DNA of 64,000 bases from Rotaria macrura (Eukaryota > Rotifera > Eurotatoria > Philodinida > Philodinidae), in contig OENT01000302.1 in assembly GCA_900239685.1 (NCBI GenBank), forward strand, positions 72,291 to 136,290, written 5' to 3'. A program made the position numbers and the translations under genes. Within the stretch, counting starts at the first letter, position 1. Each line of letters opens with the position of its first letter. Under the pieces are notes generated by a model. That model was not told the DNA's origin and did no database searches. It saw only the letters and a list, made by a program, of their open reading frames with translations. This document shows, in pieces, positions 11,201-22,678 of the stretch.

Positions 11201-14200
11201 ACTAACTATAACGTAAATAATTGAAAGATAACAATAATTAATTTCATCTTTAGAGTGAACAATTTTAAGTGTGCATTAGATTTTAAATATTGAATATACA
11301 ACTCAAAGTACTCTACTTGTTTAGCATATTAACGTACCGTCATTAAATCATTGACAATTTTTCTATCGGATTCTTCACGTTGTTTTATGTTTGTTGACGA
11401 TGATTGAAGAAGTTCATTTTCTTTTTGAATAATTTCGCTGTTTTTCAATAGCTAAAATTAATTATTACATTTTATTACTTCCAAAATTTTCTCAGCATAG
11501 TGAAAAAATTGTATATACTTCTTGATATCGGCGTTCTTCGATTTTTAATGCATCACGAAATTCATCTTCAAGTTTCTTGTATTCTGTTGCTAATGATTGT
11601 AATCTAAATATAGATTGTTTATTGACGAAAATAAAAAACTAAATGTTCAGTATATTGGCGAAAAATAATATCTTTGGAAATTAAGATCACTATCGCATTC
11701 AACTATATCTCGGTCGTCCGTTAAAATAGTATATATGTTGGGATGATAATAATGTGTATAAGATTGTCCTAAAAATACTATGACTTGTCAAGATTTTGTA
11801 CACGTTAAATTGTATTCATTCGATTGAACTTCTTTAAAACAATTCGAATAAATTTTATTAGCTAGGTGCAATATTGAATCATCGATGCTTTTCATATCAA
11901 ATATCTTCAAGATAATCGTCAAGAAAATCGTTTCTATTCGTTTGAAAGATATTTCTATGAATTAGTTTTCTCTCTATTACGGGATTTCAAAAATCTATCA
12001 TAGCACATATATATGCTTACGCTGATTTTTATTTCCAATGAAGTGAATCGCACCATTCATGCGCCTTATACTTGTTCAGGGTTTGTTTTTCGAGTAGTCT
12101 ATCAATGTTCGGTTCGATCGAATCAGTCACTAGCTTGATTTCAACATAGACATTCAACTCTTGAAAAAGTAAAACAATCATCCAAAGATTTACTGTCTTG
12201 TATTCTATTTTAACTGGATCGGAAATTTAATGCATGGATAATGATTATTTTTTCCTAGAAGATGAAATTGTTACAATATGGGAAATCATTGAGCTGGTCG
12301 ATCCTAATTGAGCCGTAAATATGTTGATAGTATGAATTCTGATGAGTAATCTATTGCAATGGTTTGATTTCTCAGCTTATCACTACTGTCATACAATATG
12401 TTTAGAGAACATTCTCAAACGCGACTATATAGTTCTCATCGCCAAATGATAGGATCTTACTTCAAATTTTGCTGTTACTCCTACTCTAAAATACATCCGA
12501 CTAAGATAAAAAAAAAGAAAAGTAAAAACTTTCATATAAATTCGTTCTCATGAATATCTGTCTCGTTTCTAGGTTTTAACTCAAAGCATTGATTAAGTAT
12601 TTCAATCATATTTTTCACTGCAATACTTTCGTTTACATTGAAATGTTAATGCAATTTTCTCGAGGGACAAGAAACCATCAAAGTTGCTGACTTGCAATAT
12701 TTCTCTCAAAAATAAACTTACTTTTCTTGTTGATGTGTTAATTCATTACGATGAACTTCTTCTTTTCGTTGAATTTCTTGTTTCAGATATTGTTGTACTT
12801 CAGCTGCTTGTATGTCGATTTTCGATTTTTCAACTTCTTGTCTATAAATTTAAAAAGTAAACACAAACGAAAAAAATTGAAGTTTTACTATTCAACTAAC
12901 TTATGTTGAATTTCTCGTTTCGTATAAAGTTCTTGACATTCACGTAATTGTTGTCTCGCTGTTTTTAATTCTTGTTGTAATGTTTCATTTTCATTTTGTA
13001 CTGCATTACAACGACGTTCGAAATTTCTTATTTTTTCACTCTTCAAAAAATCAACATACCGATCAATGAACTGAGACGAGTGAAAAAAAATTTTAAAGAT
13101 ACTTACTTCAGTTATACGAATCTCATTCTTTTCAGATTCTAATTTACTTAAACTACTTTCAAGAGTTTTTATCAATTGTAAATTTGTTTCTTGAGCTTTT
13201 TTGTATGAACACAATTGATCTTCTGTACTTCGAAGACGTGTCTGTAAACAAAAACATAATCATTTGACATTATTTAAGATTCCATTATATTTATTGATTC
13301 AATACTTTGTAATCATCGACAATGGCACTTAAATCTTGAAATTTAGATTTTTCATCAGCTAATCTTTGTTTGTGCTTTTCTGCTAATTCTTGTAGAATAC
13401 TTTCATTTGTACGGCCATCGTTTCCTCAAAGAAAAGAAAATAGACAAGTTTCAATGAGTTCATTGAATTGAATAAAAGATAAATATACCTCGCTTTTTAA
13501 AATCATTAATAATATCATTTAAGTGTTTGATTTGTTGTTCAGCTTGCCAACGTTTCTCACGCTCATAATCTAAATCTCTTAGAGTTGATGTATACATATC
13601 ATTCATATGATCATTATCATGATCATTATCTCGACTTGAACGATAATTGAATTCATCACAATCACGTTCACGTGTACCATTATATAAGTGTCTATCATTA
13701 TTAATTGTAAATGGACGAGTATTTTCATCGACCGTTGTATCAGATTTTGCTCCTACTACTTTCAATGGAGATGAATTATTTAATGAAATTCGATTTTTCG
13801 TACTAGTTTTTTTACTAAATTAACAAACGAAGAAAAACAACATGAATAAGAGTGCAAATAAAATTTTCGTTTCAGTAAATACGTTGTTGTTGGTTGTTGT
13901 CTAGGTGTAGACTGTATAACAACATTACTTGTCGTTGATCGAGGTTTTAATCGAGACGTTTTCGTTGGCACTGAATCAGATTCATTGTCAGTGGATGGAG
14001 ATCGAGCTGATACGGGACAAAAATAAACATATAACTAGAACAAACTACACATGTTCGAATAAACATACCTGTACGTTGATCATGTGTTAGAGGACGTCGA
14101 ATTGTTGATTTAGATTCAGGTTTTCTACTACGAGGAATCGAATCACTTTCCACTGCCTAGAAAGATAAATGAAATAGTCAGAGTGATTTGAAATGATTTG

Positions 14201-15485
14201 AATATAAAAATGGTATTGCACTACCACTGAAAATAATTGAAAAACAAAACTTTTCTCAAACTATATGTTGAATCAGTCTAACGCACATGTAGAGATCTGA
14301 ACAAAAGTTATTTTTGTGAAACATTCTCTCGAAGATTCACGATAAAAACGAATTAAGTATTTTTGTAATATAGAAAACTTAAATACCGAAAGAGATCCAT
14401 TGTGAATATCAGCAGTTGTTGTTGTACTTGATTCCATCGGTTTTGGATTATGTCTAAGGGCATTAAGTGCTGCAGCGATTTTCGGATATTGTTCTGATAA
14501 GGAATTAGTAACATCATGCTAAAATGAATACGAAAAAAGAAAACAAATAACTGAGATTCATTTGTTTCTTTAAAATATACCAGCTGTTCTCTTGTGTCAT
14601 TAGTTAAACCTACATACTGTTCAATACCTAAAGAATACCGCAATTAAGAGTGAAATAATAAATAGACACATAATTTATTTTTCATAATAATTTTACCAGT
14701 AAGACCTTGACTATTAATATCTTTTTTACCATGTTTATCCATTCCATCGAGACTAATTAATGTTCGAAAACGACTGAATAATGTAACTCGATAATCTATT
14801 AAAAAGTAGAAAAAAGAAGTTTTCTTTATTCTATTTAAGATACATGAATAAGAAGAAATTCGAACAAGTACCATCTTTTTTAGCAATTAGATTTTCTCTA
14901 AAAGTCAGATGTTGTAGGCGAGAAAGACCACTCATAAATTTAATAACATCATCCATAGAACTAAAAATAGTAATTACATTGATGATTTTCTTAAATAAAT
15001 ATTAAATCGTACTGAATCTGATTGCCATGCATTTGTATGATCGCCAGATTATATTCAAGTCCCCAAAGATCCTGAAAACCTTGTAAATATTCAATTTTAT
15101 TGTATGATAAATTAAGCCACGTTAATTTTCTAAGTAAGAAATCATTGATAAATAAAATTATTTTAAGGCATAGTTTCTCCTACTTCAACGCAAATAAACC
15201 TTCGACAATCAGTATTTTATTCGAAGCTAAATTTAATGTATCTAATGAAATCAGGCTCTCGAGACCTTGTATACGTGTTATATTATTTGATGATAAATCA
15301 AGATGCGTTAGATAATTTAATCCAGTCAAACCATTTATTCTTTCAATTTCATTGGAATGTAAATTAATGGAAAGTAAATTTCTATGTAAACTTATTTCAT
15401 CGATATTCCGAATCCCATGTGCCATCAGACTGACATCATTTGATTTAACATTAAACTGTTCATTATTATTAAAATCAAAATCCAT
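8207..15485 (-). CDS. LRRCC1: LRRCC1-like centrosomal leucine-rich-repeat and coiled-coil protein
   Basis: Twenty exons splice in one frame to 1017 aa; human LRRCC1 is about 1032. Exons: 15184-15485, 15013-15129, 14872-14960, 14697-14795, 14581-14627, 14387-14518, 14069-14156, 13883-14006, 13489-13814, 13306-13424, 13107-13241, 12901-13040, 12722-12841, 11519-11603, 11338-11451, 10959-11205, 10734-10897, 8734-8942, 8534-8671, 8207-8465. All have GT..AG ends and matching phases. Residues 1-190 are leucine-rich repeats (INLHSNEIERINGL, HLDLSSNNITRIQGL, TLNLASNKI). A Ser/Thr/Arg-rich linker follows. From about 415 to the end it is coiled coil, starting at the family motif YEREKRWQAEQ and including SLAQDRGRLE and a C-terminal EVEDEMRLLLHDT block. 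The family localises to centrosomes/centrioles and ciliary bases and is needed for spindle integrity (family knowledge). Most introns are 46-270 bp, but two are about 1.1 kb (11604-12721) and 1.8 kb (8943-10733). The exon 12 start has an alternative acceptor nearby (about 13076). Confidence 0.93.
8943..10733 (-). other. long intron of the LRRCC1-like gene
   Basis: Unusually long for this gene. It contains AT-rich sequence and short open frames on both strands (9248-9487 plus, 9590-9993 minus) with no recognisable product. No inverted repeat or transposon end was seen. Confidence 0.6.
11604..12721 (-). other. second long intron of the LRRCC1-like gene
   Basis: About 1.1 kb of non-coding AT-rich sequence between exons 13 and 14; nothing recognisable inside. 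Confidence 0.6.
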
Positions 15486-16327
15486 CGTTAGATCTCAATA
15501 TTTTATATATACAAATAGAGCATCAACGTCAAGAAGATTTTCAAAATGTGACAATCAACAGTAATAGAATACTTAGATAGAAATTTAACCATAGAATGAC
15601 TCATTTATGACTGAGAACGACCTCTGCATGTGCATTAATGTGATGAAATATGAAGAAAACTTCCATCTGAAAAGGTGTTGGTATGGCATTTGAAACGATG
15701 AATGGTTATTGAAAATGTTTCATGCACACAGTTGAAAATCAGTGAATGTATGCATGTATTGAAAATAATGCTGAGCATAAGAACCAAGCAAAAATAGACA
15801 GTTATATTTTATGTTAGTTAAAATTCATCATGAGAACCAAAATGAATACTAGGTTTCTGCTTGTCAGTCTGTTTATGATTTATTGCATTCAATAATTAAT
15901 TATTAGTGATACATTCTACATAGAATCCTACATGGTATATCTACTCTACTCTATCCTATGGAGTAAGGTAAAGAATTAGTCTGAGAAATATGAGGGTTTC
16001 AATGAGAAGCTTACGAGGAGGATAATCATCATACAAGTTATTCCTCATATTGGTAAGCACTTTTTAACAAACGAATTCGAAGTGATTCCTGACATGGTTC
16101 TGATTTGGGACGAGATCAGCGTTTATTCTAATTAGAAATAATTTTCTAATAGAGAAGAATTATTATCAATACTGTTCACACAAACGTTTTATAAACTAAA
16201 CACAACTGTATGTTTTGGAAAAAAAGTAACTCAAATTTTCGGCAAGTTCAAGTATAAGTTAACATTTCAGCCCTCTTCTTCTCAGAAAATCCCAATTTTC
16301 GAAAAACAATCGAAGTTGAGTTACGAT
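15486..16327. other. upstream region of the LRRCC1-like gene
   Basis: No coding signal. The first about 150 bp should contain the promoter and 5' leader of the minus-strand gene, but no motif is recognisable. Confidence 0.45.
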
Positions 16328-16527
16328 CAAGGGGGAAAAAGCGTGACTCCTCGAGTGAATGCTCTAACTTGACTCCACCTGACTCCACCCTGACTCCACT
16401 TGACTCCGACCTGACTTCAACTTGACTGCAACCTGACTCCAGCCTGACTCCAGCCTGACTCCAGGTTGACTTCAGGCTGACTCAAAAACCTTTTTGGAGT
16501 CAAGTGAGTCACGCTTTTCCCCCCTTG
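16328..16527. mobile_element. MITE-like inverted-repeat element packed with CTGACTCCA-type units
   Basis: The ends are near-perfect inverted repeats: CAAGGGGGAAAAAGCGTGAC at 16328-16347 matches the reverse complement of 16508-16527 apart from the G/A run lengths. Weaker similarity extends about 20 bp outward on both sides. The interior (about 16366-16495) is a run of roughly a dozen 10-11 bp units of the form (C/T)TGACTCCA(C/G)C, some mutated (TTCA, TGCA), ending with inverted copies. There is no coding capacity and no target duplication that I can fix. Confidence 0.65.
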
Positions 16528-18105
16528 CTTCAACTACTTCCACCAATATTCGAAGTAAGATGAAATAGGAGTAACATACGAATGTATTACATCAAAGTAC
16601 AATAAACAACGAGTCGAATACGAATGAAGTATACTTCAGTGCGAGAGAAGTCGTGCTTCTCTCACTTTCTCATTCCAAACTGTGTCAAAAAACTTATATT
16701 GCACTTGTTCGAAATTATAATTAATTTACTCCTTTAAAAAATCGCAAGGTATGGGTCCCATCAATAAAAAGAAGTCACATCCTTTAAGAAAGAACTACAA
16801 GGATATGATATCACTTCTTAAATAAACTTAATGAATTTTCTATTTGCTGGATAGTAAGAGAAATGTGGACGGATAAAACTCATTGGATCATCTATTTGCC
16901 TCTTACATCAATCTTGCAACATAAGCATAATCGTTCATAATTCCTATTGTTACTTATCCGTAACCTTTATCTTCTCAACTATCAGTATCAAGTAGAAACT
17001 TCCATCAACTAATAGTTGTTCCAAAAATATCTATTCAGTATAGTTTCAGTTATGGAATCAGATTTTTGACAGCACGATGAAACCATGTTTCATCAAAGAA
17101 TGACATATGTCAGCATTCAAAATAGTATAATATGTCAAATGATTGTAGGGTAAAATATTCAAGTTTGAAAGCTCTAAAAACTGAGCACATTTGTTCAATC
17201 AGAAATATAAACGTCGTAGATTTCCATATACCGACAATGTTAAAAGATATAGGTAAAAACACTTCTTTTCAATGTTGACTGAATATTTTTTGAGAGAAAA
17301 AATGCGAGCTACTCTTTTGTATCAGGGTTGTAGAGAAAGTGACGCTCTATCGACCACTCTATGCCACTATATCGAGCAATCTGGCTTTTCGGAATAATCA
17401 TGAACACAAGAGGTGCATGTGTCATTTAGTGGCCGATTGCCAGTCACAACGCATTAAACATTCAAGTTTTTCGAAACTGTACATCAGTTTAGTATGGTTC
17501 GATGCGCCGGATCATGAAAAATCGGAATATGGCCTCGGAGTTCATTTTTGACCTTGTTTTGATGAATTAATGTCGAAAATAAGATTCTCGAAAATACAAA
17601 AAAAACGAATTTTTTCGCTTTTAGTTCCCTTATTATTTCGAGTTTATCTCCGTAAAAACGAAAGCTATTGGGAAAACTTTCTAAACCAATCTTCCTAAAA
17701 ATTGAACGCTCTACAAACATGGCAAGTTTCATCAAAATCCGTGAGCATTTTTGTACGACGTGTGTGAAACCCAATGGAAATAGCGCATTCGATTACTTTT
17801 TTCAATCCTTTCACTGCACAGACTGACTTATCTTTAAAGAATGAACCAAGGAGAGCATAAATTGATAGTTTACATTCATATCAAGTATAAACATAAAATC
17901 AAAAGTAGAATTTCAAATACTGTATTGAATCGAAGAAAAGATCGTTAGAAAGCTAGTGTAAACTTCAGTCTCCTACATCAACAAGTCCAACCGAACTAGA
18001 TTGGTATTCATTCAAAAGTAATCAGTCATCTAACTCTTCCATATGATTCATCGAGAATCATCTTGCTTGTATGCAGTTTATTTATTTTTCAAAAATAAAA
18101 GAAGA
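16528..18105. other. gene-free stretch
   Basis: No supported gene. Overlapping open frames on both strands at 17339-17551 and 17484-17774 have somewhat higher GC than their surroundings but show no domain; they may be part of an unrecognised repeat. Confidence 0.5.
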
Positions 18106-19053
18106 TTATTCTTTTTTCTCTGTAGTATATGTTCGAAAATGAAAATCATTTGTTGAACATTGGATTCGACAAAAGCATGGATGAACTTGTTGAATCATTT
18201 CAACAGTTGTTAATTTATCATTCGATGCATCGTCAATAGTACAATCAAATCGATCCAAATATTGTAAACGATTCAATAAACTTTGAAGAAAACGAATAAA
18301 TGGTACTTTACATAAGAAATTCAATTGAATTTTGCGTACATTCGGAATAAATGCTAAAATATTATAAATATGATTAAATGATAATCGATGATAAGTATCA
18401 GAAAGAACAAAATTTTTCAATGGATGATTTTTGATTGACGGTGAATTGTGAAATATTGGAATAGTAGTAGCTAAAAACTCAACATGTAAATAAACGAGAT
18501 TAGGACACGAAACAAGAATATATAGCATTAGGGTTGGATTGGTACTATGAATAGACACGGTATGAAGAGAAGGTGATTGAGACCACATGCGTGAATATGG
18601 TACATGAACATGACCAAGATCAACATATCGAATAGTGGTCATTTCATTGGAAAATATGCGTTCAGCTAATTGAGGCATTAGTGAAAATTCACGTATGGAT
18701 GAAGTAGAAAGATAAACAAGATACGGCATGCATTCAGATCGAATTTGTCGTAATTGATTCCCTGTTATTTGATGCAAGATAAGTGATCGTAAAAATGGAA
18801 ATGTGGTAAGATCTATATCATGCCATGTATTAACTATCAATCGATGAATTCGATTGGCAAATAATGATATCAATGCGGGTTGATACTGTTCAAGATCAAG
18901 TGAAAGATTTCGAAGACTTCGAATAATATAATTTAATCGTCTGTTTAATCCCCAGAAGCCATAAAATAAATCTCGAATATCAATATATTCAAATAGCTCG
19001 AATAAAATTTCATTCGGAAGATGTTCCATTTTCATAATGTTGCCATTGATCAT
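18106..19053 (-). CDS. F-box/leucine-rich protein (FWGLN subgroup)
   Basis: A single-exon gene of 315 aa. The F-box covers about residues 9-50 (MEHLPNEILFELFEYI, then FWGLNRRLNYIIRSL). The rest is a series of irregular Leu-rich repeats (RIHRLIVNTWHDIDL, FPFLRSLILH, CPNLVYLHVEFLA). F-box proteins bind SKP1 through the F-box and present substrates to cullin-1 ubiquitin ligases through the repeat domain (family knowledge); the substrate is unknown. It shares FWGLN and the C-terminal pattern FDC...VEMIQ..HPCF..IQC with the gene at 39284-40210, so these two form a subgroup. The first ATG (19053) directly follows ATATTTTTAG, a splice-acceptor-like site suggesting trans-splicing at the start codon. 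An internal Met (MEHLPNE) would also suit the F-box. Confidence 0.85.
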   Translation of the reverse strand: MINGNIMKMEHLPNEILFELFEYIDIRDLFYGFWGLNRRLNYIIRSLRNLSLDLEQYQPALISLFANRIHRLIVNTWHDIDLTTFPFLRSLILHQITGNQLRQIRSECMPYLVYLSTSSIREFSLMPQLAERIFSNEMTTIRYVDLGHVHVPYSRMWSQSPSLHTVSIHSTNPTLMLYILVSCPNLVYLHVEFLATTIPIFHNSPSIKNHPLKNFVLSDTYHRLSFNHIYNILAFIPNVRKIQLNFLCKVPFIRFLQSLLNRLQYLDRFDCTIDDASNDKLTTVEMIQQVHPCFCRIQCSTNDFHFRTYTTEKKE

Positions 19054-20537
19054 CTAAAAATATCAATATTTCGATGTTTTCGTTTTTTTCTTCTATCAAC
19101 TATTTGCTCAATACTCTAACGATATTATGTGCTAAGAATAGTTTAAATGTCTTCGAGTATATCTAGTAGATTCTTTTTATATTTTAAATAAATTGTTTGT
19201 CATTTATAGCATACAATTTCTATGGTAAACTCAGTGATTTGAAAACATTTTTTGAATTCTTAATTTATAATAGTTCTATGATTTACGTGAAGCAGCTTTA
19301 GAACTGTCTTATTTTCCTATTGTCACGATTTATTCTATTTTAAATGATACCAATTATAATTCTAAAATACTTCATCTAATCTCATTTTAGTGAAAATTAT
19401 TCGCTGTTCTGAATATGTATTACATATACAACAAGTTTTTGATAATCATTTTCTTATCTAGTTTCAGGTATGAATAGTACGGCTTGTTATTTACTCGAAG
19501 AGTGAGTACACTATAGAATCTGTGAGTGTTCGGCCTGCCGGCTGTTGACACAATAACTCCTGAAAGACTAACCCAATCGTCATGAAATTTTGTACATAGC
19601 ATTAACTCATATATATATATATATCTAGGACAAGTTTGAAGATGAAAATAATACGTCAAGGATTTACTGAGTTACAGTAGAAGTATCATTATTTTCTATG
19701 CAAATATTAACTTTTTCCAATGTTCGCAAATCCAAATCTTTGTCATAATCAAAATGAAAAATGAACTATTATATATCATTCAATAGAGAATTTGATGGGC
19801 TACAAAATTATGCTAAATTAAAGGGGTAAATATGGTGGGTTTGAAATTTCCTCACTGGCTCAGTTCCCAAAAAATATGAAAAACTCATGTATACTGACAG
19901 TTTGCCTATATTATATGTGTTTATTTCCCATAGAACTAACATGGTTTTTTATGTAGATAGAACTTGTCAAGAACTCTAGATGATGGTATACCATATAGGT
20001 AAATATGATGCCCTTAATCGCCCCCCCCCGCCCCACCTACCTCCCCTTTGCCTCGTGAGATGGTTCCAGAGGAAAAACTATTTAAAATATCAGGAGCCAC
20101 AATAATGGCTTGTGACTGAGAGTAAAATTGGTGAAATGAAGTCAAATTTAGTTCGGATGAGTATCCGGTAATATATTTGATATGAGCGGAAAAAAGATGA
20201 GGTTCTTAATTAGATTAGAAAGTAACTAGCAAGAATTACGAGAAAGGAAAATAGTTGAAGTAGATACGCTCGAATGGCGAGCAGAAGATATTCGAAGAAT
20301 GAATATAGGTATATCTCAATGAAGTGAGATACAAAGTAGAGTAAATACATGAAGAAGAAAAAGAGTCAATAAAGATGTTATTCTGAATTAACAATTTTTA
20401 GGCACAATGCAATAAGACAGAAAAAGGGAGGGAAATCAGAAAGAGAAACAAACAAATGCACACACAATAAAAATCAAGACAACATCAGTGATAATCAAAC
20501 CGTCACCCATCCCCCCCCCCCCGCTCCTCAAAAAAGC
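19054..20537. other. gene-free stretch with C homopolymers
   Basis: No gene supported. It holds an (AT)n run at about 19609-19624, a C-rich tract at about 20019-20047 and another ending at 20522. The block at about 19860-19905 (TTCCCAAAAAATATGAAAAA then TGTATACTGAC) recurs directly at about 21344-21381. Confidence 0.5.
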
Positions 20538-20571
20538 GCATTTATTTCAATTTCGAAATTGAAATAAATGC
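20538..20571. repeat. perfect 34-bp palindrome at an assembly gap
   Basis: The sequence beginning GCATTTATTTCAATTT is followed immediately by its exact reverse complement, with no spacer. It abuts the run of undetermined bases. It may be a true hairpin or a sequencing/assembly fold-back. Confidence 0.8.
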
Positions 20572-20609
20572 NNNNNNNNNNNNNNNNNNNNNNNNNNNNN
20601 NNNNNNNNN
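20572..20609. other. assembly gap (38 undetermined bases)
   Basis: A run of N, followed by a C homopolymer of about 17 bases (20610-20626). A second undetermined base is at 24766, again beside a long C run, so the gaps coincide with C homopolymers. Confidence 0.98.
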
Positions 20610-20626
20610 CCCCCCCCCCCCCCCCC

Positions 20627-22678
20627 GTTTTTTGGGTATTTTGAAGTCATTGAACTTGTGATTCCTGTTTCCCGCTGAGAAAAGCTGTTCGCGCAATACC
20701 TCACGGGATTAACAATGTGAAACACGATGTAACTGCTTTCAACCGTCACGAAAGTTTTGCTTTCTTTCATGAACCCTCCTAGCCATTTACTCATCTTTTC
20801 TCACTGAGCCACTAGACCTCCAATAAAGAAGTAGCTAATATATTCTCAATAGCAATTAGTGGCAAATATACACTAATTCTGCAACGAAGATCTGTGACGC
20901 CCTTGCGGGCCGTCTATCACTTCTGCGACGGTCTTCAACACTGTCGGTAACGGCCTGTGATGGGGCGGACGGGGGGTGCAAAATTTTTACCCTAAACACT
21001 TCAACACTCCTTTCAGGTCGTGTTTCACAAAAGTAAGAATTCAAAAAAAGGGTACCCTGTACTGCCCTCCGTGTTGAAATGCTCTTACTGAAAAAACAAA
21101 ATTAAAGATATATCAAGAACCTAGACCGAGAAATTCGGGTTGTCAAAATTGCTATTTTTGACCCGTGTCAAGTTCGCATCTCAGCCAAACATCATCATAG
21201 GGGACTGAAACTTTAACGATAGCTTTTTCATACTAATTCTAACATGTCCTATAACTTTCATGCAATTTAAACGTTTAAGGTCTTTGATCAATTTTTGAAG
21301 GGCGGCAAGGGAGGGGGGCTTAAGGTTTTTTCAATATTGCACTTCCCAAAAACTATGAAAAACTGATGTATACTGACTCTGCTGGTCGATTCTTTCAGAC
21401 AGTTTGATCAAAATCAATCTGCCGTCAGCTTCACTTTTTGAAGTATACATAACACTCGAATTTGAATCCAAGGTTTCTACATTTTTTTCTTATAAGTTTT
21501 ATATTTAATTTGGATGATTTCGAAGATCATGCTGCAAAAAGCTTAGAATATCTATGAGAAGACTTTAGTTTCTGCAGTCTTCTCGTTTTTCATAGTACCG
21601 TCCATGGAGAAAGAAAGTTTTACTTTTGTTACAACTTTCAATAAGCAAATTTTACCGTAGTAATCAAGAATTTAACACGTAGAAAATATCTATGTATAGC
21701 ACGAAATAACATAATCATTACATTTCCCATCACATAGCGAACACTTGTTTCTTCTTAGTCTATTGAGTTGAGTTTAGTGAAAAGAAACAGGATAAGTTTG
21801 AAAGAACATCGATCAATAATTTTCGGAAGCTTTATATGACTGATAAATAATGTCATTTAGCAGTCGTTCATATCCAGATGTGTACTTTCAACCGATGTTT
21901 TTTAAAAATTTTGTTAAAAACCGTGCTGATTTTTGCTTTTATTTATTGATTTCTAGACATCACTAAGGACGCCTAAATTTCAAGCAGATACTACTGTAGA
22001 TAAATTAATCGTCGTTTCAATTTCAACTAGATATTCTCGCTCGGGTATTACTCCTAAGTGAAGTGACGAATCGGTTCAGGCAAACATTCAATACGAGCAT
22101 TCTTCGTACAACAATTCGAATAAAGTCTTTTCGAGGATTAGATATTCTTACGCAGTCATATTTGAAGAAGTATTTCTTCGGGCACAACTGGCTTAAACTT
22201 CTATGGTATCGATTGATTATTTGAGGATAATTTAGAATTTGAACGAGTCTAAAAAACAGTACTGTGAAAACATCTCTAGTATTCCTATGTTAAGATGGCA
22301 TCAATGAAAACATGAATAGATGATGATTCAGATAAAATCATCGCCATTGAATATGATCTTGTATATAGTAAACCATATGCATGATGCTATCCATCAATCT
22401 TCTCAAAATTTGTATGACTTGATGAATTGCTAAAAAGTAACAGTGTTATCAACAAGTTTAAGATTCAAAAAAATTGAAGAAAAAAGTAATAAATCACAGA
22501 CGATGTTTTCTTTTAGACGAAGTCAAGTAAACGTAATTTAATCATCTAAAAATATAAAACAACGAATTTAGCCTACGACTGCTAGATTAAAACTATTTAT
22601 TAATTATTGACAAGAAAAACTTTGAAAACAAACTTAATGGTGTATATTCTTTTATCTGGTGTGGATTCTCTTTTTGTA
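20627..22678. other. gene-free stretch, locally GC-richer
   Basis: No gene supported. About 20880-21060 has higher GC than any neighbour (for example CGCCCTTGCGGGCCG and a GGGGCGGACGGGGGG run) with a 62-codon Arg-rich open frame that I do not believe. Another G-rich tract lies at about 21297-21320. It probably contains unrecognised repeat debris. Confidence 0.45.

Noticed and set aside
17339..17774. Overlapping open frames on both strands, possible gene or transposon fragment
   Set aside because: No motif, no repeat ends and no splice sites that make a coherent model; kept only as spacer.
20856..21044. Arg-rich 62-codon frame in a GC-rich patch
   Set aside because: Looks like a by-product of high local GC; no homologous feature recognised.
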